Below are positions 16,836-25,973 of a stretch of DNA of 64,000 nucleotides, piece after piece. The stretch covers positions 1 through 64,000 of the forward strand of contig NZ_LT556049.1 in the NCBI RefSeq assembly GCF_900079775.1. The letters run 5' to 3'. The notes under the pieces are model-generated. The model did no database searches and had not been told where the DNA came from. It saw only the letters and a list, made by a program, of their open reading frames with translations. Both the position numbers and the translations under genes were made by a program. Every line of letters starts with the position of its first letter. Position 1 is the first letter of the stretch. The stretch is from Leyella lascolaii (GTDB taxonomy: Bacteria > Bacteroidota > Bacteroidia > Bacteroidales > Bacteroidaceae).

Positions 16836-18055
16836 GCCATCCCTCCCATTGCAGGCAAATGCCCCTTGATTCGACTTTCAAAGACAGATATGTCATGGTC
16901 AAGCTTGGTGCTTGTCACCTTGGCATATATCTGTGTCGTGGTGATATTCGTGTGACCAAGAATCTTGCTCACGCTCTCTATCGGCATTCCGTACTCCAAG
17001 GCTAAAACAGCCCAACTATGACGTGAGACATGAAACGAGACACGCTTCTTGATGCCACACATTGCAGCAACTTTCTTTATGCGCTTGTTGATGCTGTCAA
17101 GGTTGCCGATATTGAACAAGTGACTTCCTTTTCTGAAAGCCTTGTATCTCCCAATAATCTGCATGGGAATGTCCATCAACTTGATTTGGAACGGAACACC
17201 TGTCTTCTGACGCTTGGAAACAATCCAAGGAGCACCGTTTATCATGCTGATGTTATCTTCCGTCAAGTTTTTGATGTCGATGAAAGATATACCTGTCCAA
17301 CAGCCAAAGATAAAAAGGTCTCTCGCAAATGCCATGTTCGGGTCTTCCAACTTTATCTGTGTCATGGCGGTAAGCTCGTCCAATGTCAAGAACTCACGTT
17401 CCTTGTGGTCTGGGTCAACGTGGTACATGGCAAATGGATTTCTCGGTATCTTGCCGTTGTAGTGAGCTGCCGTTACAATATGCTTCAGTGGTATGGAGTA
17501 AATCCAAATGGAGGACTGCGCAAGTCCGACGACATTCTTCAGATACAGGCAATAGTCACGGATGAATTCCTCAGTAAGCTCGTTCATGGACATATCGCTG
17601 CGCTTGTACTGATACTTGATGAAATCGGCAACATACTTTCTTACCGTCAGATACTTGCGGTAGGTGTTCTTGGCTCTATCCTTGCCCACACGCTTGGCAA
17701 AAGCTGCGTTCTCCTTGTCAAAGGCTCTGAGCAATGTCTCGTATTCCGTGCCTATGCCTTGGTAGGCGTTTCTCACCATTTCAGCGGTAACGAACGCCTC
17801 ACGGTCGGAAAGTCGTTGGTAATGCTTGGTGATTTGAGCCTTGATGTTGTCAAGCGCAAAGTTCACCTCCTTGGCTTCCTTACTCTTGCCTGTGGCTCTG
17901 TTGCCCTTGGCATCCCAAATAGCCTTGGTAACGCTCTGCTTGCAACTGAACTGTGCGATAGTTCCGTTGATTGTCACTCGTCCCATGATAGGGACAATTC
18001 CGTTTCTCTCCTTGCTTCCATTTACATAGAAGACTGTCTTGAAAGTGCATCTCAT
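16832..18055 (-). CDS. Tyrosine recombinase (integrase) of element 1
   Basis: 407 residues. A Bacteroidales-type N-terminal arm domain (TFKTVFYVNGSKERNGIVPI), a SAM-like core-binding domain at about 120-210 and a catalytic domain at 220-400. Catalytic motifs are HVSRHSW (HxxR) and LGHTNITTTQIYAKV (second His and nucleophile Tyr). At the first-arginine position the sequence is TGISFID, without Arg, as in the CTnDOT integrase. It would integrate and excise element 1. It lies at the right end, 125 bp from the proposed attR, and overlaps the RhuM-like gene. Confidence 0.95.
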   Translation of the reverse strand: MRCTFKTVFYVNGSKERNGIVPIMGRVTINGTIAQFSCKQSVTKAIWDAKGNRATGKSKEAKEVNFALDNIKAQITKHYQRLSDREAFVTAEMVRNAYQGIGTEYETLLRAFDKENAAFAKRVGKDRAKNTYRKYLTVRKYVADFIKYQYKRSDMSMNELTEEFIRDYCLYLKNVVGLAQSSIWIYSIPLKHIVTAAHYNGKIPRNPFAMYHVDPDHKEREFLTLDELTAMTQIKLEDPNMAFARDLFIFGCWTGISFIDIKNLTEDNISMINGAPWIVSKRQKTGVPFQIKLMDIPMQIIGRYKAFRKGSHLFNIGNLDSINKRIKKVAAMCGIKKRVSFHVSRHSWAVLALEYGMPIESVSKILGHTNITTTQIYAKVTSTKLDHDISVFESRIKGHLPAMGGMA

Positions 18056-18121
18056 AATTCTTACTTTTTTGTTCGGTGCAAAATTAAACTATGAGAGTTG
18101 CATGGCAAAGCCAAAACCTAC

Positions 18122-18156
18122 GCAGAATGGGGAAATATGAACCGCTACCGTTAAAA
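18122..18156 (-). promoter_or_regulatory. 35-bp element motif upstream of integrase
   Basis: GCAGAATGG start, ACCG in the middle, GTTAAAA end, 67 bp before the integrase start codon. It has the same length and register as 16160-16194 and 51961-51995. Confidence 0.45.
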
Positions 18157-18180
18157 ATGCTTATTAGGGCGTTTCCATTG

Positions 18181-18193
18181 GGTAATGATTTGA
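18181..18193 (+). other. Proposed right end (attR) of element 1
   Basis: GGTAATGATTTGA repeats GGTAATGATTT of 8633. Related versions (GGTAATGGTTTGG, GGTAATGACTTGG) lie at the proposed ends of element 2. Confidence 0.4.
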
Positions 18194-18560
18194 AAGCGTT
18201 TCTACTTCTCTAATCTGCTTTTTCCTCATTTCCTTGTCACTGACAACTAAAGCCAAAGACTGCCACAACCACTTGAAACTCAAAACAAATGCTCTATTTT
18301 GCTATTTTTTGCCTTTTTAGGCGTTCTTTTAATACAAAAACAGGCATTGGCGGTATGATGACCGCTTCTGGATAATACAACAAAATGACGAACGGCAACG
18401 AAAAACCATCCACCGTTAACTCCACAGGAATGAGTTATTTGCCGGAGAAAAACTTTCCGGCGTGAAAAACGCGATTTTTCGAGACAATCATTAAAACACT
18501 GGCGCACAGCGGATTAGGCAAAAACGCGTTTTCATATGGCGACAACCATGCTGCGGAAGA
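18194..18560. other. Intergenic region right of element 1
   Basis: No supported gene. Contains a short dyad GCCGGAGAAAAACTTTCCGGC near 18441-18461. Part of this may still belong to element 1. Confidence 0.35.
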
Positions 18561-18648
18561 GGCTCTTCAGGCATGCGGAAGAGCCTTTATGGGCGTGCGA
18601 TACGGGCTTTTCCGCATGACGGGAAAGGCTTTCTCACGGCACAGAGGA
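18561..18648. repeat. 22-bp-register repeat, locus 1 (4 units)
   Basis: Units start at 18561, 18583, 18605 and 18627, each beginning GGCTT, GGCTC or GCCTT and ending in purine-rich GGAAGA, GGGAAA or GATACG. The same pattern occurs at 28340-28537 and 62350-62481. The first half of each unit is conserved and the second half varies. Confidence 0.75.
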
Positions 18649-18844
18649 GACAGAAAAAGAGTGAAAAAGGTGTTTTACAGTTGAAAAATACGGAAGAAAC
18701 GGAATAGAGACTGTGCCAAGACGCGCTTACGACACACCGCGACACGCTCCGGACAGACCATTTTGCGGCACGCCGTACTCTATTCCGCGCTTTTGCGATG
18801 TCAAAATATTTTACTGCCTGAACGATGACGGCTGACACCTGATG

Positions 18845-19321
18845 TCAGCCGTATATGAGCACCGTGGCATATGCGCTGATGCCTTCCTCACGCCCAGTGA
18901 AGCCCAGACGCTCGGTTGTTGTCGCCTTCACCGACACGTTGTCAACGTCCGTGCCTATCACCTCAGCCATACACCGGCACATGTCCGGAATGTGAGGATT
19001 GAGCTTGGGACGCTCCGCGCACACCGTGGCGTCGATGTTGCCCACCGTGTATCCTTTCTCAGCTATCAGCCCCACGGTCTTCTTCAGGAGTATCTTGCTG
19101 TCCACGTTGAGCGTCTCCTCCGCCGTGTCGGGGAAGTGATAGCCTATGTCGCGCATGTTTGCCGCACCGAGCAAAGCGTCGCACACGGCATGAATGAGCA
19201 CGTCGGCGTCGCTGTGTCCGAGCAGTCCGAGTCCGTGGTCTATCTTTATTCCTCCGAGCCAGAGGTCGCGTCCGGCTACCAGCCTGTGCACATCGAAGCC
19301 GAATCCCACACGTATTTTCAT
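18845..19321 (-). CDS. ispF: 2-C-methyl-D-erythritol 2,4-cyclodiphosphate synthase
   Basis: 158 residues, the normal length. IspF cyclises the diphosphocytidyl-methylerythritol phosphate intermediate of the non-mevalonate isoprenoid pathway, releasing CMP. The metal-binding GFGFDVHRL (Asp and His) and LLGHSDADVLIHAVCDALLGA are present, as are DIGYHFPDT and the C-terminal VKATTTERLGFTGREEGI. It is the last gene of a leftward run after porU and porV, with a 53-bp gap to porV. The protein works as a trimer in the cytoplasm. Confidence 0.97.
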   Translation of the reverse strand: MKIRVGFGFDVHRLVAGRDLWLGGIKIDHGLGLLGHSDADVLIHAVCDALLGAANMRDIGYHFPDTAEETLNVDSKILLKKTVGLIAEKGYTVGNIDATVCAERPKLNPHIPDMCRCMAEVIGTDVDNVSVKATTTERLGFTGREEGISAYATVLIYG

Positions 19322-19374
19322 GTCCTTATACTTGTTCCGTTAATATAAAATGCATGTTTCCGCCGTCCCGCTCG

Positions 19375-20550
19375 TCATCTTCTGAACAGGTCTTTTATTC
19401 CGTCCATGTCGAAGCTGAGCGTGAACCGCAGTGTCTGGTCGAGCGGATTGCTCTTCGCCGTGGCTATAAGATATGCGGCGTCGAGCGAGAACACGCTCAT
19501 CTTGAAGCCCGCGCCGACCGTGAAATACTTACGGTTGCCCTTGTTCTCAGCCTCATGGTGATAGCCTGCACGCAGGGCGAACTGGTCGTGATACACGTAT
19601 TCGCCACCCACACTCCAGTATATCTCCTGCAGCTCTTCCTTAAAACCGCCCGGCGCATCACCGAAACTCTTGAATATACCACCTATGCTGCTCACGTCGT
19701 AATAGTCGCGCTGGACACGCTCCTGATAGTCTTCAGTCGACTCACCGTCGTTCTGCTTGGGATAGGTAGGCACGAGAAGCTTGTTGGCGTCAGCCGTGAT
19801 GGTGAAGCGGTTATACTCGTCCACCGGCACCATGAGCGCGGCTCCGAGGCGCATGTTGGTAGGGATGAACTCGCTGTTGTCGTCGCCTCCGAACGTTATC
19901 TTGCTACCGATGTTCGATATGTTCAGTCCGAGACCGATCTGACACTCGCGCGAGCCTATCGTGAAATAGTCCTGATAGTATGCCGCGATGTCGGCTGCGA
20001 AAGCGCTTCCGGGCGATGTGTCCTCAGTGTAGTCGTAGGTAAGGTCGGAGTAAATCCATCTCACTGCCGCCGCAATGGAGAACTTCTCGCTGAGCATTAT
20101 GGAGTAAGCCACGTCGAGCGACATCTCATACGGGTTGATGGTCATGCCCGCGTCCTCACTCATGCCGCCGCCTGTGTACACCTCTCCGAGCGAGAAGTAG
20201 CGCAGCGAAGCCGACACTGCCGAGTAGTCGCCTATGCGGTAGTAGCCTGCAAGATAGGCAAGGTCCATGTCGCTTACAAGCTGCCGCAGCCATGGCGTAT
20301 AGTTGAGGGCGACACCTGCCCTGGATATTGTGAAGGGATATTTTGCCGGGTTCCAGTATTGCGAAACCACGTCGGGGTCGGTCGCCACACCCGCGTCACC
20401 CATACCGGCGGCACGCGCGTCAGGAGCGATGGTCTGCGATGTGACCGACGTGTTGACAGGGTTGAACATGTTCTTCTTGTCCTGCGCCGGAGCAGCCAGC
20501 ACAAGACCGAAAGACAGGCACACAGCCAGTATTCTTATCTTTGCGTTCAT
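19375..20550 (-). CDS. porV: Type IX secretion outer-membrane protein PorV
   Basis: 391 residues with a signal peptide (MNAKIRILAVCLSFGLVLAAPAQ). The start of the mature protein, TIAPDARAAGMGDAGVATDPD and WNPAKYPFTISRAGVALNYTPWL, is diagnostic for the PorV (LptO) branch of the FadL-like 14-strand barrel family. PorV shuttles type IX substrates from the translocon to the PorU sortase and is needed for deacylation of O-antigen lipid A in Porphyromonas. It lies directly after porU on the same strand, a common arrangement, with a 64-bp gap. Confidence 0.95.
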   Translation of the reverse strand: MNAKIRILAVCLSFGLVLAAPAQDKKNMFNPVNTSVTSQTIAPDARAAGMGDAGVATDPDVVSQYWNPAKYPFTISRAGVALNYTPWLRQLVSDMDLAYLAGYYRIGDYSAVSASLRYFSLGEVYTGGGMSEDAGMTINPYEMSLDVAYSIMLSEKFSIAAAVRWIYSDLTYDYTEDTSPGSAFAADIAAYYQDYFTIGSRECQIGLGLNISNIGSKITFGGDDNSEFIPTNMRLGAALMVPVDEYNRFTITADANKLLVPTYPKQNDGESTEDYQERVQRDYYDVSSIGGIFKSFGDAPGGFKEELQEIYWSVGGEYVYHDQFALRAGYHHEAENKGNRKYFTVGAGFKMSVFSLDAAYLIATAKSNPLDQTLRFTLSFDMDGIKDLFRR

Positions 20551-20614
20551 TCGTATGATGTTTGTCGTTAAATTAAAATATAATATGGCACTGAATTAAA
20601 AACGACGATGCGTC

Positions 20615-23600
20615 CTATTTATTGCCGACAATGACAAGTTTCTTTGCCTTGGAGGTCTGCGGGCTGCCGTCCGACGACATTCTCACACGGTAGAGATATA
20701 CTCCCGTGCCGAGCCGGCTGCCTCCGTCGACGGTCAGGTCCCAGTCCACGGTGTAGGCACTTCCCGTGCTCACTCCGCTCTCCTCGTGTGTCCAGAGCAG
20801 GCGTCCGCTCATGTCCATCACGTCGATTGCCACGTCCAGGTTGCTTCCCGCGCGGTCGTGGCTTATTATGAATGTTGTGGAGGTGGTGGCGGGGTTGTCC
20901 GTACAGCTCACGCTGAGCAGCTGTGGGGAGAGCCCTTTCACCACGTTGAAGCGCAGACTGGTGGACGACATGTTGTTGAACACGTCCCATGCGCGGAACT
21001 CGAGCGTGTGTTCGCCTTCCTCGAGCTCGGGAATGTTGTAGTATGTCGAGCCTCGGGTGTATGTTCCGAAGTCGTAGCTGAAGTTGTCGTTGAGATTGTA
21101 TGTGCGCGCCATCTCGCCGTCGATGACGAGCTGCAGGTCGTGTCCTATACCGTTGCCGGATGTGTTGATGCCGTCCTTGTCCATTATCTCGGCTACGAAG
21201 TATGGCGTGCTGTTCACCTTGCCACCGTTGACGAACGACGGCGAATTGAGATAGCAGAATATCGACGGACCCACGGAGTCGTTCTCGGCGATGTCTCCTC
21301 CTCCCACGGTGAACGCCTCGCAGCTGCCGTTGCCGATAAGTGTGCGGTCGTTGCTCACGGCATAGAGGTTGATGAGTCCGGTGCCGTCGGTATAGTTGAT
21401 GTCCTTGGGCACGGCGAAGGAGAACTCGAACCGTCCGCCGGATATGCTGTCGTTGCCGCTGAAGAGCACCTTCGTGCGGTCGTAATAGGTGAACGGCTGG
21501 GCAGAAGCCTCATCCTCGTTGCGGTTGTTCCACCGGCATGTCACCAGCTCGCGGCTGTCGCGCACGGTCGCCGAGAGCACACCGCCGAACGTCGGAGCGT
21601 CCTTCACATATCCGCTCACTCTCATTATGTTGCCCGCTCCCACCGACACTGTCTTGCCGTCGGTGACGTCGGTTCCGTTTATAGAGTCTACCACAACGGT
21701 GAGCTTGGGCAGGCAAAGCGTCATGGCAGGGTCGCCCAGCAGCGAGTACTGAAGGTTGTTCACCACCTCCATGTCGCCGTTTGTCATCACACTGTTCTTC
21801 GCCAGCCGCTGCGCCTCACCGAGCGTGGTGGGTTTCCCGTCGGTCAGGGTGAGCACGTTGCGGAGGAAGTTCATGTTCATCGTCTTGTTGTGGGAAGCAT
21901 ACACAGTGCGCGTTGTGCCGTAGAAAGCGACGGCTCCTCCCTTCGGATTGAGCACCGCAGTCTCTCCTATTGTCTGCTTTGTTCCGTCGAAAGGCATGAT
22001 GTCGCACGACGCCGTAATCCACAACGGGAGGTTGGTGTTGGTGAAACCGGCGAAGTCGGAAAGCCTCAGCACCGACTCGTGGGATATCTGGTCGGCTCGT
22101 CCGTGTCCTGCATAGTCCATGATGAGAGCGCCCGCCTGCTGCTGCTGTTTTATGGCTCTGCTTGCGTCGGGATAGGAGTTTCCGGTGGAGGAAGTCTCAC
22201 GCTTGTATGCGTCCCAGAGCACTTTCTTTATGTTGAAGCCCGGATTGAGCCGCGCCACCATGTCGGCGGCGTCGTTCACGTCGGTCATGTGTATGTTGTA
22301 GTTTCCGTCATCTCCCATGAACATAAGGGTGTTCTGCCACGCTCCGGCATTCTCGTTCCCGGTGTAGCTTATCACCTTGTCCACCATCACGGCGGCATCG
22401 CTCTCTGTCGTTACGGGAAATCTTCCCACCGCCACATCGAGCTTGTCGCGGAGTAGAGGATTCTCTCCCTCACCGTCATCGAGCATGCAGAAATAGCCGT
22501 CGTCGATGTAGCAGCTCACCTCGTTGAACGAGTTCTCGCTCTCGAAGCACAGCAGGTAGTCGTCAGGATTGAGGTTGCGGCACTCCTGTGTGAGCATCCG
22601 GTTGTCCCACACACAGTCTCCGAAGAGCACCAGATACTTAGGAATGTCGTCCTCGGATGACGCCCTGTCGTAGAGCATCTTGAGGTAGTTGCGGTAGGCG
22701 CTGGCGTCGGGCGTGCCGCTCGAGAACTCGTTGTAGAGCTCGTCGGCAGGCACAATGCGCACTCTCAGTGCGTCGCGTGTCTCGTGGAACTCCTTCAGCC
22801 GTTCCGCCTGCTTCCTCAGTTTCTGCGACGTGGGGATGATTATCACCATGTCGGCGGCACCGTCCGCGTGCAGATCCTGGTTGGTTATGTTATACACATA
22901 CTGCGGTACGGGGAACGACGAGGCAAGGTCGGGCGCGGCAAAAGGCTTGTCCCATGCCATCGACACGAAGTCGAGGCGCGCCGGTCCGCCCGAAACGACA
23001 CTTATTCTTACAGTGTTCTGAGCCTTCGAGTTGCTTATCCTGTATGTTCCCGACTTCTCGTTGCCTTCGTCATATGCGCCGAGAGTGACATTGAGCGTGC
23101 CCACTACGGAGTCGTTGAACTCCACCTGCACACGGCACGCGCTGCCCGCCGTGACATTGACAGTGAGCGAGCCGGCGGCGGTCTCGGGGTTTCCTGCCAT
23201 CTCCACCGTGTAGGGCGACGACGCTGTTATCTGACGGGTGTCGAACAGATTGCGCCCGCCCTGATACCAGGCGTAGCCGTCCGTCTCGTAAAGAGAATGA
23301 TAATCGTAGGATGAGGGATAGAACGACGCGATGAAGTCTTCCTGGGATATGCGGGCGGGAGAGCCTTCGTCGTTCTGTGTTATGAAATAATATCCGTAGT
23401 CGGAATAAGGGTTGCGCGTGCGGCGGGTGCTGTTGTTCGCCTTCCACGACACCGGACCGAGAGCGTGGAACAGCAGTCTGCCTCCCACCTCACACAACGG
23501 AACCTCGCGCAGGTCGTCGTTTTCGGCAAGGTCGTCATCCGAGAGCCGTTCGTCCCTAAGGTTGCCGCCGTAGCCGTATACCTTCACTTTATTTATATCA

Positions 23601-24169
23601 GAAAAGCCAGCCTGACGGATGAGCGACTCACTGAGCTGGTACACCCCGGTGGAAGGCACGCGTATCTTTGCCCACCGTCCGGAGGCGAGAACCGAATGGG
23701 CGGCATAGCGCGAGGACGGGTCGGAAGCGGTGCGTGCGGCTGCTCGTCGTGCGGAAGACACCGGACGGGCTTCCTTCTTCAGCATGAAGCTGACCAGAAG
23801 ACGGTAGCGTCCGTCGCGGTAAACCACCGGACAGAATTCCGTCTGGAGCGAAGGCCGCTTACGGTCGAACACTATGCGGCTGCTTATCTCAGGCATAGCG
23901 GGCGGCAGTCCGGGCACAATCTTTCTGTAAGCCTCAATGTCCCGGCGCGGCATATCGACGAATTCAGGATATGCCAAAGACACTGTGTAAACGGAATCGG
24001 AATAATTCTCAGGCAACGGGAAAGTGCTTGCAAAATGCGGAAGCACGGAGTCTGTCCTCACCTGACCTGCCGTCAGGTTGAAGAACTTCTGCGCTCCGGC
24101 ATCCGAAGCATGCATGAGCAGGAGCATCAGAAAGAATATACTGTAAAACGGTCTGTTCACGCTTATCAT
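20615..24169 (-). CDS. porU: Type IX secretion sortase PorU (C25 peptidase)
   Basis: 1184 residues, the usual length. Signal peptide (FFLMLLLMHASDAGAQ), an N-terminal beta region, then the gingipain-like C25 domain at about 440-800 with LVLFGDCVWDNR, the catalytic His in YAGHGRADQISHE (about 687) and Cys in WITASCDIMPFDG (about 721). The C-terminus (from about 1090) is itself a type IX-like beta domain ending TGVYLYRVRMSS. PorU removes the C-terminal signal of type IX cargo at the cell surface and transfers the protein to anionic lipopolysaccharide. It lies between the FAH-family gene (46 bp upstream) and porV. Confidence 0.95.
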   Translation of the reverse strand: MISVNRPFYSIFFLMLLLMHASDAGAQKFFNLTAGQVRTDSVLPHFASTFPLPENYSDSVYTVSLAYPEFVDMPRRDIEAYRKIVPGLPPAMPEISSRIVFDRKRPSLQTEFCPVVYRDGRYRLLVSFMLKKEARPVSSARRAAARTASDPSSRYAAHSVLASGRWAKIRVPSTGVYQLSESLIRQAGFSDINKVKVYGYGGNLRDERLSDDDLAENDDLREVPLCEVGGRLLFHALGPVSWKANNSTRRTRNPYSDYGYYFITQNDEGSPARISQEDFIASFYPSSYDYHSLYETDGYAWYQGGRNLFDTRQITASSPYTVEMAGNPETAAGSLTVNVTAGSACRVQVEFNDSVVGTLNVTLGAYDEGNEKSGTYRISNSKAQNTVRISVVSGGPARLDFVSMAWDKPFAAPDLASSFPVPQYVYNITNQDLHADGAADMVIIIPTSQKLRKQAERLKEFHETRDALRVRIVPADELYNEFSSGTPDASAYRNYLKMLYDRASSEDDIPKYLVLFGDCVWDNRMLTQECRNLNPDDYLLCFESENSFNEVSCYIDDGYFCMLDDGEGENPLLRDKLDVAVGRFPVTTESDAAVMVDKVISYTGNENAGAWQNTLMFMGDDGNYNIHMTDVNDAADMVARLNPGFNIKKVLWDAYKRETSSTGNSYPDASRAIKQQQQAGALIMDYAGHGRADQISHESVLRLSDFAGFTNTNLPLWITASCDIMPFDGTKQTIGETAVLNPKGGAVAFYGTTRTVYASHNKTMNMNFLRNVLTLTDGKPTTLGEAQRLAKNSVMTNGDMEVVNNLQYSLLGDPAMTLCLPKLTVVVDSINGTDVTDGKTVSVGAGNIMRVSGYVKDAPTFGGVLSATVRDSRELVTCRWNNRNEDEASAQPFTYYDRTKVLFSGNDSISGGRFEFSFAVPKDINYTDGTGLINLYAVSNDRTLIGNGSCEAFTVGGGDIAENDSVGPSIFCYLNSPSFVNGGKVNSTPYFVAEIMDKDGINTSGNGIGHDLQLVIDGEMARTYNLNDNFSYDFGTYTRGSTYYNIPELEEGEHTLEFRAWDVFNNMSSTSLRFNVVKGLSPQLLSVSCTDNPATTSTTFIISHDRAGSNLDVAIDVMDMSGRLLWTHEESGVSTGSAYTVDWDLTVDGGSRLGTGVYLYRVRMSSDGSPQTSKAKKLVIVGNK

Positions 24170-24215
24170 ACGCTTTAGCTTTTTCCGGCTGTCCGTAAAC
24201 CGGCTTCGTCACGGT

Positions 24216-24833
24216 CTAACGGCACGAGAACCCGAGCACCTTGCGGTCGTCGAGCCAGCCCTCCAGTCTGTCTCCTATGGCGACAGGACCCGTTCCGGCT
24301 GGCGTTCCGGTGTATATGAGGTCGCCGGTCTTCAGTGTGAAATACTTACTTATATAAGATATGAGTTCGTCGACAGCGAATATCATATCGCCCGTACAGG
24401 CTTGCTGAACGGTGGAACCGTTTATGTCGAGCCGCAGATTTATTGCCTGTATGTCGCGGAACCTGCCTATGTCCACCCACTCGCCTATCGCCGCCGAGCC
24501 GTCAAAACCCTTTGACAGTTCCCACGGCATGCCTTTCTCGCGCAGTCTGCGCTGCATGTCGCGGGCGGTGAAGTCCACTCCCAGGGTCACGGCATCGTAG
24601 TAGCGGTGGGCGAAACGCTGCGGAATGGACTTGCCCAGACGGCATATCCGCACCACAAGCTCTGCCTCATAGTCTATCCGCCCCATGAAGTCGGGCACGA
24701 AGAACGGCTTCCTGTCCTTCAGCAAAGCGGAGTCCGCCTTTGTGAAAATCACAGGTTCCTCCGGTTTATATAACGTTCCGTCCAGCTCTTTATTGTGCCG
24801 GACATAGTTCATTCCTACAGCAAATATCTTCAT
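24216..24833 (-). CDS. Fumarylacetoacetate hydrolase-family protein
   Basis: 205 residues, a single FAH domain. It starts MKIFAVGMNYVRHNKEL; metal ligands are expected in DYEAELVVRI, and the C-terminal GDLIYTGTPAGTGPVAIGD is the family hallmark. Members cleave or decarboxylate 1,3-diketo acids, including oxaloacetate decarboxylases and acylpyruvases. The short form with EPVIFTKADSALL resembles the acylpyruvase/oxaloacetate tautomerase branch. The substrate is not predictable. It is the first gene of the run toward porU and is separated from tsf by a terminator. Confidence 0.88.
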   Translation of the reverse strand: MKIFAVGMNYVRHNKELDGTLYKPEEPVIFTKADSALLKDRKPFFVPDFMGRIDYEAELVVRICRLGKSIPQRFAHRYYDAVTLGVDFTARDMQRRLREKGMPWELSKGFDGSAAIGEWVDIGRFRDIQAINLRLDINGSTVQQACTGDMIFAVDELISYISKYFTLKTGDLIYTGTPAGTGPVAIGDRLEGWLDDRKVLGFSCR

Positions 24834-24842
24834 TTTGGATAA

Positions 24843-24892
24843 TTAACAAAAGACGGAGTCATAAAGAGCATATGCTCCCCATAACTCCGTCA
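24843..24892 (-). terminator. Terminator after tsf
   Basis: GACGGAGT (24852-24859) pairs with ACTCCGTC (24884-24891) and an inner GAGC/GCTC stem surrounds ATAT. On the minus strand the hairpin is followed by TTTTGTTAATT. It ends the ribosomal protein/tsf operon. Confidence 0.85.
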
Positions 24893-24924
24893 TCTATCAT
24901 TTGAGCGAATTATCAGCCGTAATC

Positions 24925-25923
24925 TTATTCAGCAACAAGGGTGAAACGCTTGTAAGCGACAATCTTCAGGTCCTTGTCCTGCTTCTTGAGATAGTCTGCC
25001 ACGCTTGTCTTGTCGCCGTCGCCGAACTGGAACTCCTGGTTTACGAGACAGCATTCCTTAAGGAATTTGGCAAGACGACCTTTGGCGATGTTCTGTATCA
25101 TCTGCTCCGGCATGTTGGCAGCCTTCTGCTCCGCTGCCTCCTTCTTGATGACAAGAGCCTTGTCGGCTTCCTCTCTTGTGAGCCAGCCTTTCTTGATGTT
25201 CGACTCGATGTGGTCCTCGCTGTCAACCAGGTTAGGATTCAGACCGGCTTTCTTGAGTGCAACCTCGACAGCCTTCTCTATCTGTTCCTCCTTTGTCTTC
25301 TGCACAGCCACCTGGAACTCATTGTCCTTCACTTCCTGAGGAACAGACTCCTCATCGAGCGCAATAGGCTTCATGGCAGCCACCTGCATTGCCATCTTGT
25401 GTCCCAGCTCCGCATTTTCCTTGTTGAGCTGAACCATTGTGGCGAGAGTGTGCTTACCCATGTGGTCGTACACCTCGATGTTATCGCCCTCAAGAACATT
25501 GTATCCGTCGAGCTCCATCTTCTCGCCCGTGATGCCCGAACGCTGTGTGATGGCATCCTGAACAGCCGATCCGTCGGCAAGAGTAAGAGCCTTCACCTCG
25601 TCGAGAGTGTGCGCCTTGGCAGCGATGGCAGCGTCTAGTATGTCGCTTGTCAGCTTGATGAAGTCAGCTCCGTTAGCCACGAAGTCGGTCTCGCACTTCA
25701 ATGCCACGATAGCTGCGAAGCCGTCCACCTTCTTCACGAGCACACATCCGTTGGATGTCTCACGGTCTGAACGCTTTGCGGCGATGGCGAGTCCACGCTC
25801 GCGGAGCAGGTCTTTTGCCTTGTCGAAATCGCCTTCAGCCTCTGTGAGAGCCTTCTTCACGTCAGCCAGACCGGCACCGGTCATTGCGCGAAGTTTCTTT
25901 ATATCGTCAATTGAAACAGCCAT
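24925..25923 (-). CDS. tsf: Elongation factor Ts
   Basis: 332 residues, as in Bacteroidetes. EF-Ts exchanges GDP for GTP on EF-Tu during translation. The N-terminal UBA-like domain (IKKLRAMTGAGLADVKKALTEAEGD) and the EF-Tu contact motif region KCETDFVA are clear. The helical middle (about 190-275, EKAVEVALKKAGLNPN) is the Bacteroidetes-type insertion. It follows rpsB by 50 bp, the conserved rpsB-tsf order, and ends at the terminator described. Confidence 0.97.
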   Translation of the reverse strand: MAVSIDDIKKLRAMTGAGLADVKKALTEAEGDFDKAKDLLRERGLAIAAKRSDRETSNGCVLVKKVDGFAAIVALKCETDFVANGADFIKLTSDILDAAIAAKAHTLDEVKALTLADGSAVQDAITQRSGITGEKMELDGYNVLEGDNIEVYDHMGKHTLATMVQLNKENAELGHKMAMQVAAMKPIALDEESVPQEVKDNEFQVAVQKTKEEQIEKAVEVALKKAGLNPNLVDSEDHIESNIKKGWLTREEADKALVIKKEAAEQKAANMPEQMIQNIAKGRLAKFLKECCLVNQEFQFGDGDKTSVADYLKKQDKDLKIVAYKRFTLVAE

Positions 25924-25973
25924 ATTTTATTATAGTCTTTTGATTATGAATGAATGAATGGTTTCTTATACTG

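Larger units (their letters stand above)
8633..18193. mobile_element. Mobilizable element 1, about 9.6 kb
   Basis: The segment contains two lipoprotein cargo genes, a MobV relaxase, a TOPRIM primase, a primase-helicase, a RhuM-like protein and a tyrosine integrase at the right end. It lacks conjugation machinery, so transfer would need a helper. The boundaries proposed here are an 11-bp direct repeat (GGTAATGATTT) at 8633 and 18181 with weaker similarity for about 27 bp beyond it. The cargo part is markedly AT-rich relative to both flanks. The exact ends are inferred, and a reference lacking the insertion would fix them. Confidence 0.65.

Noticed and set aside
18061..18340. tRNA gene as attachment site of element 1
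   Set aside because: No cloverleaf or TTCGA-type arm was found near either end.
20786..22456. 556-residue frame opposite porU
   Set aside because: porU is a well-supported C25 sortase gene; the antisense frame is rich in Val, His, Arg and is a by-product of GC-rich third positions.
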